Shown one piece after another: positions 1-6,120 of a stretch of DNA of 11,768 bases. The position numbers and the translations under genes are program-made. The notes beneath the pieces are model-generated. The model did not search any database and had not been told where the DNA came from. It saw nothing but the letters and a program-made list of their open reading frames with translations. Numbering within the stretch: position 1 is the stretch's first letter; every line of letters starts with the position of its first letter. The stretch covers positions 1 to 11,768 of the forward strand of contig JBMSQB010000109.1 of assembly GCA_049423065.1 (NCBI GenBank), in the 5' to 3' direction. The DNA comes from SYIM01 sp041182885 (GTDB lineage: Bacteria > Pseudomonadota > Gammaproteobacteria > Burkholderiales > Burkholderiaceae_E).

Positions 1-91
1 CCACTTCCCTTAAAGATTGCCGATTCCGGAGGGCGCGCGCTTGCAGGTGCTTGGCGAGCCAGTCATCCAGCGTCACGGTGATTCGCCTCAT
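1..91 (-). CDS. Ribbon-helix-helix (CopG/VapB-like) DNA-binding protein, N-terminal part only
   Basis: The first 30 codons of a leftward gene are visible; the rest lies beyond base 1. The reading starts with ATG at 91-89 and encodes RITVTLDDWLAKHL from residue 3, followed by a basic helix with RNRQSLREV. A short beta strand with alternating polar residues (ITVTLDD) leading into two helices is the ribbon-helix-helix pattern of CopG, Arc and VapB-type repressors, where the strand enters the major groove as a dimer. Such proteins are often antitoxins encoded just upstream of a toxin, so a toxin gene may lie outside the window. The gene begins 51 bases after the stop of the GlcG-like gene on the same strand. 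The upstream AGGG is a poor ribosome site, so the start is likely but not certain. A chromosomal RHH regulator without a toxin is the alternative. Confidence 0.6.
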   Translation of the reverse strand, partial: MRRITVTLDDWLAKHLQARALRNRQSLREV

Positions 92-142
92 GATGCGCCC
101 TGAACTGCCACTCGCAAGATCGTCAATCTGCCCGTCTACCCC

Positions 143-667
143 CTAAACCCTCCGATCCTTCAACCCCACCTGCTGATAAATGGCGTTGATCTGATCCTTC
201 GCCTCTTGAGGCAGGGTGTCGGTGGCCGCGCGAATGGCCCAGCCCACCTTGGCCCGCGCGTAGTCGCTCATTTCTTCGTCCTGACCCGAGGTGCCGCCGC
301 TGATGCCGTAGGCGCCCACCATCTCGTCGCCCACAAACACCGGCGCGCATCCGCCCGAGGCCACAATCTGCCCGTTGGTGAACACCGACGCGTTGGCCAG
401 CATTTGCGGATTGCGTTCCTTGAACCAGTGCTGAATCACCAGACCATCTGAAAACCGCGGGCTCATCGAGCGAAACGCCGCCATGGTGAAGGCCTTGGCC
501 CGCGCCGTGTCGGGCGTGATGAAGCCGGCGTCATCCATGCGCTCCAGCGCGATGATGTGCCCCTCGGGCCCCACGATGGCGCAGGCCACGGGAACGCCCA
601 TCTGCTGCGCCTTCTCGAACACTGCATCAATGAACACGCGGCACTGCGCCAGGGTGAGCTTGGCCAT
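143..667 (-). CDS. GlcG/HbpS-like protein (DUF336, heme-binding-protein family)
   Basis: This is a 174-residue protein of the GlcG/HbpS family. These are small oligomeric proteins with a PAS-like fold that often sit in organic-acid catabolism operons; HbpS of Streptomyces binds heme, but most members have no defined role. The sequence shows the family pattern: an N-terminal helix (about residues 3-24), a strand with VACAIVGPEG, the ERMDDA segment near residues 43-48, then GGCAPVF and GAYGISGGTSGQDEEMSDYA in the second half. No signal peptide is seen, so it is probably cytoplasmic. The ATG at 667 is chosen over an upstream in-frame start because AAAGGA lies 9 bases before it and family similarity begins there. 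It follows the solute-binding protein gene by 19 bases, so it is cotranscribed. Family assignment is firm; ligand and role are not known. Confidence 0.88.
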   Translation of the reverse strand: MAKLTLAQCRVFIDAVFEKAQQMGVPVACAIVGPEGHIIALERMDDAGFITPDTARAKAFTMAAFRSMSPRFSDGLVIQHWFKERNPQMLANASVFTNGQIVASGGCAPVFVGDEMVGAYGISGGTSGQDEEMSDYARAKVGWAIRAATDTLPQEAKDQINAIYQQVGLKDRRV

Positions 668-686
668 GAGAAAAAATCCTTTCTGC

Positions 687-1664
687 TTACTGAGATTGCA
701 CGCCCGCGGCCTTGATGACCCGAGCCCACTTGTCGGTTTCACTGCGGATCAAGGCCGCGTAGTTCGAAGGCCCGGCGCGCACCACCTCGATGCCCTGCGT
801 CTTGAATTGCGCCTGCACCTCGGCACTGTCTTGCGCGGCATTCACCGCCGCAGCCAGCTTCTCGATCACCGCCGCCGGGGTGTTCAGCGGTGCATTGATG
901 CCGAACCATACCGACGTCTCGAACCCCTTCAACCCCAACTCATCCACCGTGGGCAGATCGGGCATGGATGACGCGCGCGTCAAACCCGTTGAGGCCAAGG
1001 CCTTGAGCTTGCCCTCGCGAATATGCGGCAACACCGTGGACGCCGGCCCGAACATGGTCAGCACCTGGCCCGCCAGCAGGTCGACCACCGCGGGCGAACT
1101 TCCCTTGTACGGCACATGCAGCATGCGCACGCCCGCCATGAAGGCCAGCAGCTCACCCGACAGATGCGGCGACGTGCCATTGCCCGACGACGCAAACGTG
1201 ATCTTTCCGGGGTCGGCCTTCGCCTTGGCGATAAGCTGCGCCAGGTTGTCAACGCCAAGCGAGGGATGCGCCACCAGGATGTTCGGCACGCTACCCATCA
1301 TGGCCACCGGCAGCAATTCTTTCGAGATGTCCACCGACGTATTTGCCTGCAAGGTGGCGTTGATGGTGTTGGCAATGGTGCCCACAAACAGCGTATAGCC
1401 GTCGGCCTGCGCACCCGCCACCGCGCGCGCCGCGATGTTGCTGCTTGCGCCTGCGCGGTTCTCCACCACAAATTGCTGACCCAGCGCCTGCCCCAGGCGC
1501 TGCGCAATGACCCGCGTGGCCACGTCAGTGGAACTGCCCGCCGGAAAGCCCACCACGATGCGCACCGGCTTTGACGGATACGCGTCTTGCTGGGCGAACA
1601 CCGCACCAGGCAGCGCAAGCGCTGCCGCTGCAATTACACACACACTTCTACGAGCGCCACGCAT
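687..1664 (-). CDS. Bug-family (TctC) periplasmic solute-binding protein
   Basis: This 325-residue secreted protein is the periplasmic receptor type of tripartite tricarboxylate transporters. A signal peptide is clear: basic start MRGARR, a hydrophobic run, and a probable AVFA cleavage site at residues 21-24. The mature start has the Bug signature YPSKPVRIVVGFPAG (29-43), then the STDVATRVIAQRLGQALG helix and VVENRAGASSNIAA. Later the family segments VPYKGSSPAVVDLLAGQV and GPASTVLPHIREGKLKALA appear. Length is normal for the family. GGGGAG lies 7 bases before the ATG. No TctA/TctB membrane partner is in the window; such orphan receptors are abundant in Bordetella and relatives, and some use distant permeases or act in sensing. 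It lies 29 bases after the flavin reductase gene and 19 before the GlcG-like gene. Substrate cannot be read from sequence; a carboxylate is likely. Confidence 0.93.
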   Translation of the reverse strand: MRGARRSVCVIAAAALALPGAVFAQQDAYPSKPVRIVVGFPAGSSTDVATRVIAQRLGQALGQQFVVENRAGASSNIAARAVAGAQADGYTLFVGTIANTINATLQANTSVDISKELLPVAMMGSVPNILVAHPSLGVDNLAQLIAKAKADPGKITFASSGNGTSPHLSGELLAFMAGVRMLHVPYKGSSPAVVDLLAGQVLTMFGPASTVLPHIREGKLKALASTGLTRASSMPDLPTVDELGLKGFETSVWFGINAPLNTPAAVIEKLAAAVNAAQDSAEVQAQFKTQGIEVVRAGPSNYAALIRSETDKWARVIKAAGVQSQ

Positions 1665-1693
1665 TCACATCTCCCCAAAACGAGAAACACCGA

Positions 1694-2362
1694 CTAGCGA
1701 TAGACCCCATCCCAGGGCTTGCTCTCCACCTGCGCGCTCTTGCCATCAGCACTCGCACTCGGCCGATTCAACTCGAACATGTTCTCGGCACTGAGAAACG
1801 AATAATCCATGTAACCCAGGCGCGCAAGCGGCTGCACTGCAGCGATATCCACGCGGCCGTTGCGAATCACCGCATCATCAATGTACATGCCCACCACGCG
1901 CCCAATGATGAGCGTGTAGCTCGACTCACCCTCGCCGCCGGGGCCGGGCAATCGAAACATCTTCCAGAGCTTGCACTCGAGCGCGACCGGGCTTTCGGCC
2001 ACGCGCGGTGCGCGCACATAGTGACCCGGCACCGCCGTGAGCCCCGCGAGCAAAAACTCATCCACGTCGGCCGCCACCGGTGCCGAGCTCATGTTCATTT
2101 GCTGCGTGAGCGCCCGCGTGGCGAGCGAGCAGGTGAACTCGCCGGTGGCTTCAATATTGCGCTGACTGTCCTTGTAACCCTGCGACGAGAACATCACCAT
2201 GGGCGGCTTGTCGGCAATGGCGTTGAAGAAGCTGTAGGGCGCGAGGTTGTTCACACCTTCCGGCGACACGCTGCCAATCCAGCCAATGGGACGCGGCACC
2301 ACCACCGCCTTGAAAGGATCATGGCGCATGCCGTGCTGGTTCGTTGCGGTATCAAAATGCAT
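1694..2362 (-). CDS. Flavin reductase family protein (FMN-binding split barrel)
   Basis: This 222-residue protein belongs to the flavin-reductase-like FMN-binding split-barrel family, whose members reduce free flavin with NAD(P)H for two-component monooxygenases or bind FMN in related roles. Visible family features are VVPRPIGWIGSVSPEGVNNLAPYSFFNAIADKPP split over residues 21-54 (the strand, PRPIGWI and the N-APYSFF flavin loop), then KDSQRNI (64-70) and TGEFTCSL (73-80). A central segment RVAESPVALECKLWK is also typical. The ATG at 2362 is preferred over upstream in-frame starts because GGGAG precedes it by about 8 bases and the conserved domain starts soon after; longer forms would run into the divergent permease gene. 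It leads the leftward operon with the Bug receptor and GlcG-like protein. No monooxygenase partner is in the window, so its electron acceptor is unknown. Confidence 0.9.
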   Translation of the reverse strand: MHFDTATNQHGMRHDPFKAVVVPRPIGWIGSVSPEGVNNLAPYSFFNAIADKPPMVMFSSQGYKDSQRNIEATGEFTCSLATRALTQQMNMSSAPVAADVDEFLLAGLTAVPGHYVRAPRVAESPVALECKLWKMFRLPGPGGEGESSYTLIIGRVVGMYIDDAVIRNGRVDIAAVQPLARLGYMDYSFLSAENMFELNRPSASADGKSAQVESKPWDGVYR

Positions 2363-2453
2363 GAAAAGCTCCCGAGACCGTGGGCCGTTGGAACGAGACG
2401 AGGCCGAGAGAGTACCGCAAGCCTTCATTCGTTGCCGGAGTAAGATTCGGGCG
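2363..2453. promoter_or_regulatory. Divergent intergenic region between flavin reductase operon and EamA permease
   Basis: These 91 bases separate two divergent start codons, so promoters for both directions should lie here or overlap the gene ends. The rightward side has TAAGAT at 2441-2446, only 7 bases before the permease ATG. On the leftward side only the ribosome site GGGAG near the reductase start is convincing; I find no good paired -35/-10 boxes and no clear operator palindrome. Confidence 0.45.
2441..2446 (+). promoter_or_regulatory. Possible -10 box (TAAGAT) of the EamA permease gene
   Basis: TAAGAT differs from TATAAT at two positions and lies 7 bases before the ATG at 2454. A transcript starting 6-8 bases downstream would begin at or next to the ATG, giving a leaderless or nearly leaderless mRNA. 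No good -35 box is seen at normal spacing, so this is tentative. Confidence 0.25.
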
Positions 2454-3371
2454 ATGAACGCCCCGTCCGCCGACCCAAGCCAGCGCCCCATCCCGCCCTG
2501 GCTTGGCGCAACCCTGATTGCCCTCATATCGCTACTTTTCAGCAGCAATCACGTGGCCGCGCGCCTGGCCTTCGACCACGGTGTTCCGGTGGTCACTGCA
2601 GTCACCATCCGCTCCACGGTCACCGCGCTGGCCGTGCTCGTATTGTTGACACTGTCCAAAGTGTCTCTCAGCCTGCCTCGTCCCACGCTCGTGCGTGCCG
2701 GCCTGGTAGGCGTCCTGATTGCGGCACAGAGCTATTGCCTCTACGCGTCGGTGGCCCGACTGCCGGTGGCCCTCGCGCTACTCACCTTCAACACCTTTCC
2801 GATTGTCATCGCGGTGCTCTCCTGGCTGACTGGCGGCGAGCGCCCGACTCGGCGCACCCTCTATGTGATGCCGGTCATTCTCACCGGGCTGGTGCTGGCG
2901 CTGGACGCCGTCGGCTGGATCGCCCGCGGGCCCGTCTCGAACGACACCATGCTTGCGGGCGTTGCCTACGCGCTGGGCGCCTCGCTCTCGTTTGGCGCAG
3001 CCATGGTGCTCACCCAGGCGTGGCTCGGGAAAGTTGACGGGCGTTTGCGCAGCATGCTCACCATGACGGTGGTGGCCATCATCGCAGGCAGTTCTGCAGT
3101 GGCCACAGAGAGCTTCCAGTTGCCGGTCGACCGCGAAGGCTGGATCGGCCTGTCGCTCCTCACGGTGCTCTATGGCACAGCCATCACCTCGCTCTTCGTG
3201 GTGTTGCCCCGCATCGGCGCGGTCAACAACTCGCCACTCATGAACCTCGAGCCCATCTTTGCCATGCTGATTGCCTGGATCGTGCTGGGGCAAACCGCCG
3301 CGCCCCTGCAGATTGTGGGCGCGCTCATGGTGGTGGGCTCGGTGATCTTTCTATCAAGTCGAAAGCAGTAG
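2454..3371 (+). CDS. DMT superfamily (EamA domain) permease
   Basis: This 305-residue inner-membrane protein has about ten hydrophobic segments arranged as two EamA repeats, roughly residues 19-147 and 168-301, the usual size and layout of drug/metabolite transporters. Family features include WLGATLIALISLLFSSNHVAAR at the first helix, RSTVTALAVLVLL, LTFNTFPIVIAVLSWL in the first repeat, and NNSPLMNLEPIFAMLIAWIVLGQ in the second, where the Pro and Glu of the LEP motif are typical. These carriers usually export or exchange metabolites or amino acids; the substrate here cannot be inferred. The ATG at 2454 is chosen because the N-terminal helix follows directly and upstream sequence is the divergent intergenic region. 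GGAG is present but 13 bases upstream, longer than ideal. The gene ends 21 bases from the convergent alcohol dehydrogenase stop, with no obvious terminator between them. Confidence 0.9.
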   Translation: MNAPSADPSQRPIPPWLGATLIALISLLFSSNHVAARLAFDHGVPVVTAVTIRSTVTALAVLVLLTLSKVSLSLPRPTLVRAGLVGVLIAAQSYCLYASVARLPVALALLTFNTFPIVIAVLSWLTGGERPTRRTLYVMPVILTGLVLALDAVGWIARGPVSNDTMLAGVAYALGASLSFGAAMVLTQAWLGKVDGRLRSMLTMTVVAIIAGSSAVATESFQLPVDREGWIGLSLLTVLYGTAITSLFVVLPRIGAVNNSPLMNLEPIFAMLIAWIVLGQTAAPLQIVGALMVVGSVIFLSSRKQ

Positions 3372-3392
3372 CCTTGACTTCGGCGCTGGGCG

Positions 3393-4448
3393 TCAGGCTT
3401 CCGCACGCAGCCCCGGCCTCAGCAGCATCCGCCCAAATGCCTGCCCCGCCTCGAGCACCCGATGCGCATCGGCCGCGCGCTCGAGCGGAAGTTGGCCGGT
3501 GATCACGGGCTTCACCATGCCCTGCTGCACCAGCCCGAGCGCATCCTGCAGCTGGTTGCGCGACGTGCTGATGACGCTCCGAATGGTGATGTCGCGCAGG
3601 AACAGCTGCGCCGGATTCATCCGCACAAAATCGCCGGTCAGCTGACCCACGAAAATCCACCGCCCGCCCATGGCCAGGCTTCGACGCGTGGGCTCAAACA
3701 GCACGCTGCCCACGTTGTCGATCACGACATCGACGCCTTCGCCGCGGGTGAGCTCCTTGATCTGCGCAGAAAAATCCTCGCCTCGACTGCACACCACCAC
3801 CTCATGCGCACCCCACTGCCGCAATCGCTCGGCCTTGTCGGGCGAGGTGGTAACCGCAAACACCTGCGCGCCTGCACCGCGCGCGATCTGAAGCCCGTGA
3901 ACGCCCAGCCCGCCCCCAGCGCCACTGATCAGCACCCGCTCGCCCGGTCGCACCTGCGCCACATCGCGGATCGCGTTCAGCTCGGTGCCAATGGCACATG
4001 ACACGATCGCCGCCTGCGCGAGGTCAACGCCCGCAGGCACGTGCGCCACGTTGTCATCACCCACGCTGACATATTCGGCGTAGCCACCGTTCAGATCGGC
4101 ATCGCCCAGAAATTCGCGCTCGTCGCATGAGGTTTCACGACCACTGCGGCAAAAGCGGCAAAACCCGCAGATATACCGGCGCTGCGCCGTGCACACCCGA
4201 TCGCCGGGCTTGAAGGCCCGAACACGCGGCCCCACCGACTCCACAATGCCCGACACTTCATGACCCGGAATGAGCGGCATGCGGATGCCCCGGCGCAGCA
4301 CGCCGTTGCGGGTGACCACGTCATGAAAACACACGCCGCACGCCTCGACGCGAATCCGGACATCGTTGTCGCGGAGCGCCGGTAGCGGCACGTCTTCGAG
4401 CTGGAGCGCATCGGCTTCACCCGCGGCACGAACCACCATGGCTCGCAT
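3393..4448 (-). CDS. Zinc-dependent medium-chain alcohol dehydrogenase
   Basis: This 351-residue cytoplasmic enzyme is a zinc-type medium-chain dehydrogenase, oxidising an alcohol or reducing an aldehyde with NAD(P). The GroES-like domain comes first: catalytic zinc ligands Cys40 (in CGVCFHD), His63 (in PGHE) and Cys151 (in SCAIGT) are all present, as are the four structural-zinc cysteines Cys94, Cys97, Cys100 and Cys108. The Rossmann domain follows with the SGAGGGLGVHG loop at 175-185. Overall it resembles AdhP/AdhT-like enzymes in length and motif spacing. The ATG at 4448 has GGAG about 7 bases upstream, and that site lies inside the end of the RraA-like gene, whose stop is only 2 bases away, so translation is probably coupled. 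A second ATG at 4439 is possible but has no better site. The physiological alcohol is unknown; an intermediate tied to the neighbouring aldolase is a reasonable guess. Confidence 0.92.
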   Translation of the reverse strand: MRAMVVRAAGEADALQLEDVPLPALRDNDVRIRVEACGVCFHDVVTRNGVLRRGIRMPLIPGHEVSGIVESVGPRVRAFKPGDRVCTAQRRYICGFCRFCRSGRETSCDEREFLGDADLNGGYAEYVSVGDDNVAHVPAGVDLAQAAIVSCAIGTELNAIRDVAQVRPGERVLISGAGGGLGVHGLQIARGAGAQVFAVTTSPDKAERLRQWGAHEVVVCSRGEDFSAQIKELTRGEGVDVVIDNVGSVLFEPTRRSLAMGGRWIFVGQLTGDFVRMNPAQLFLRDITIRSVISTSRNQLQDALGLVQQGMVKPVITGQLPLERAADAHRVLEAGQAFGRMLLRPGLRAEA

Positions 4449-4450
4449 CG

Positions 4451-5158
4451 TCAGCTCCGCGCTTTCTTCCAGGTCTCAAACCGCAGCTTCTGTTCGGCGT
4501 TGGGCGGATAGAGCCCGGGGAGCGACGCGCCCGCCCTCACCTCTTCCATGATCCAGGTCTCGAGCAGCTCCTGGTCGGTGGCCATTCTGGCGACCTCATC
4601 GACGAGCGCCGCGGGAATGAGCACCGCGCCATCGTCGTCCAGCACCACGACATCGTCGGGAAACACCGCCACACCGCCACAGCCGATCGGCTGCTGCCAG
4701 CCCACGAAGGTAAGCCCCGCCACCGAGGGCGGCGCTGCCACGCCGTCACACCAGACCGGAAGCCCCGTGCCGAGCACGCCTTCCACATCGCGCACCACGC
4801 CATCGGTGACCAGCGCCGCCACGCCGCGGCGGGCCATTCGTTCGCAGAGGATATCGCCGAAGATTCCCGCATCGGTTACCCCCATGGCATCCACCACCGC
4901 AATACAGCCCTCGGGCATGGCTTCGATTGCAGCCCGGGTCGAGATGGGCGCACCCCACGATTCCGGCGTGGCCAGATCTTCACGGGCCGGTACGAACCGA
5001 AGCGTGAAGGCGCGTCCAACGAGCTTGGGCTGGCCGGGTTTGAGCGGCCGCGCGCCGCGCATCCAGACATTGCGCAAGCCCTTCTTGAGCAGCACCGTTG
5101 TAAGGGTGGCAGTGGTGACTGCGGAGAGCGCCTGCCGGGCGGATTCGGAAATGCTCAT
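4451..5158 (-). CDS. RraA-like / 4-hydroxy-4-methyl-2-oxoglutarate aldolase family protein
   Basis: This 235-residue protein belongs to the RraA/HMG-CHA aldolase family. True RraA inhibits RNase E and is about 160 residues; many longer relatives are divalent-metal class II aldolases splitting 4-hydroxy-4-methyl-2-oxoglutarate or 4-carboxy-4-hydroxy-2-oxoadipate to pyruvate and a keto acid. The core is visible as VVDAMGVTDAGIFGDI (88-103), then a helix, GVAALVTDGVVRD (112-124) and GLPVWCDGV. Asp102, Arg123 and Asp124 sit where the aldolases keep their metal and pyruvate residues, favouring an enzyme over an RNase regulator. The C-terminal tail after residue 195 is longer than in RraA. GGAG lies 8 bases before the ATG. 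It heads a two-gene unit with the alcohol dehydrogenase 2 bases downstream. No ring-cleavage dioxygenase is nearby, so protocatechuate or gallate catabolism is only a possibility. Confidence 0.85.
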   Translation of the reverse strand: MSISESARQALSAVTTATLTTVLLKKGLRNVWMRGARPLKPGQPKLVGRAFTLRFVPAREDLATPESWGAPISTRAAIEAMPEGCIAVVDAMGVTDAGIFGDILCERMARRGVAALVTDGVVRDVEGVLGTGLPVWCDGVAAPPSVAGLTFVGWQQPIGCGGVAVFPDDVVVLDDDGAVLIPAALVDEVARMATDQELLETWIMEEVRAGASLPGLYPPNAEQKLRFETWKKARS

Positions 5159-5349
5159 GGGGTGGACTCCGAAGAAAACGCGACTGAACGGTGCCGGAAG
5201 CGGCGGCCGAGGCCGGATGCTACAGCGATCCGCGCCTCGGATGTTGCCGCATGAAACGCATCCCGCCTTGGCAAAGATGCCGCTTTTGCGGGCTTCGACT
5301 AAGCTTGCGATTTTGATCGGCCCCGCCCGCTTTCCGGAGATCGCATTTC
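5159..5349. promoter_or_regulatory. Divergent intergenic region between RraA-like and SDR genes
   Basis: This 191-base gap must carry the start signals of both divergent units. GGAG precedes the RraA-like ATG by 8 bases and GGAG at 5336-5339 precedes the SDR ATG by 10 bases. A short inverted repeat CGGCC-GA-GGCCG lies near 5204-5215. An imperfect GCAAAG/CTTTTGC hairpin lies near 5271-5289. I find no convincing -35/-10 pair, no small ORF with a good start, and no RNA gene. Confidence 0.4.
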
Positions 5350-6120
5350 ATGTCTTCAACGCCATCCACCGCGCGCGTCGCGCTCGTCACCGGTGCCTCG
5401 CGCGGCATCGGCGCTGCTGTTGTGGTTGAACTCGCCCGCCACGGAATCGTCCCTGTACTGGCCGTGCGGCGCCCCGAGACCGCCCGGGCCGCCGCCTCGG
5501 CCGTGCAGGCCCTGGGCATCGACCCGCTCGTGGTCGGCTGTCATGTGGAAAACGCCGACGAGGCGCGCGCTGCAGTGGCGGCCACCCTCAACCGCCACGG
5601 ACGGCTCGACATCCTGATCAACAACGCAGGCGTGGTCGACCCCATGGGCCCGATAGGTGCTGTGGACGTGAACGAGTGGGATCGCGCCATCCGCATCAAT
5701 CTCACCGGCCCCTACCTCATGGTGGACGCCGCCCTGTCCGCGCTCCGTGCCAGCCCTGCGGGCACGGTCATCAATGTCTCGACCGGCGCAGCCCACGCCC
5801 CGCGCACCGGCTGGTCTGCCTATTGCTCGAGCAAGGCGGGCCTGGTCATGCTCACCCGTTGCCTCGCGCTCGAGTGGGGCCCCGAAGGCGTTGCGGCCTT
5901 CGGGCTGCAACCGGGCATGGTCGACACCGATATGCAAAGCGCCATCCGCGCGGCGCAGGTCAATGAGGTAAGCCGCGTGCCGCGTGAGCAGCTCGGGAAA
6001 CCGGAGCGCGCAGCCCGTCTGATCGCCTGGCTTGCCCACCAGCGCCCCATGGACCTCAACGGACAGGACCTCTCGATTCGGGATACTGATCTCGTCAAGC
6101 GTGCCGGGATCGACTCATGA
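5350..6120 (+). CDS. Short-chain dehydrogenase/reductase (classical SDR)
   Basis: This 256-residue NAD(P)-dependent oxidoreductase has every landmark of a classical SDR: the nucleotide loop TGASRGIG at 14-21, NNAG at 91-94, the structural Asn117, Ser144 in NVSTG, and the catalytic Tyr158 and Lys162 in YCSSK. The LQPGMVDTDM segment (187-195) after the active site is typical. Length is normal and no signal or membrane segment is seen. The usual aspartate after the third strand is replaced by CHVEN (64-68), and the C-terminus ends in DLNGQDLSIRDTD, resembling the yeast-type sepiapterin/benzil reductase branch more than FabG, though this is a weak impression. GGAG lies 10 bases before the ATG. 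Its TGA overlaps the next gene's ATG (ATGA at 6117-6120), so it is probably translationally coupled to the Memo-AMMECR1 fusion. Substrate unknown. Confidence 0.92.
   Translation: MSSTPSTARVALVTGASRGIGAAVVVELARHGIVPVLAVRRPETARAAASAVQALGIDPLVVGCHVENADEARAAVAATLNRHGRLDILINNAGVVDPMGPIGAVDVNEWDRAIRINLTGPYLMVDAALSALRASPAGTVINVSTGAAHAPRTGWSAYCSSKAGLVMLTRCLALEWGPEGVAAFGLQPGMVDTDMQSAIRAAQVNEVSRVPREQLGKPERAARLIAWLAHQRPMDLNGQDLSIRDTDLVKRAGIDS

Noticed and set aside
1571..2443. A 290-codon rightward open frame opposite the flavin reductase gene
   Set aside because: It is rich in His, Arg and Ala with no family signature, while the opposite strand encodes a clear flavin reductase. High GC suppresses stops in the shadow frame.
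4451..5158. Calling this gene rraA, the RNase E inhibitor
   Set aside because: It is about 75 residues longer than RraA and keeps the aldolase-type Asp/Arg/Asp residues, and its neighbours are metabolic.
5356..6039. A 227-codon leftward frame opposite the SDR gene
   Set aside because: The SDR on the plus strand has all catalytic motifs; the antisense frame is His/Arg/Gly-rich and unlike any family I know.
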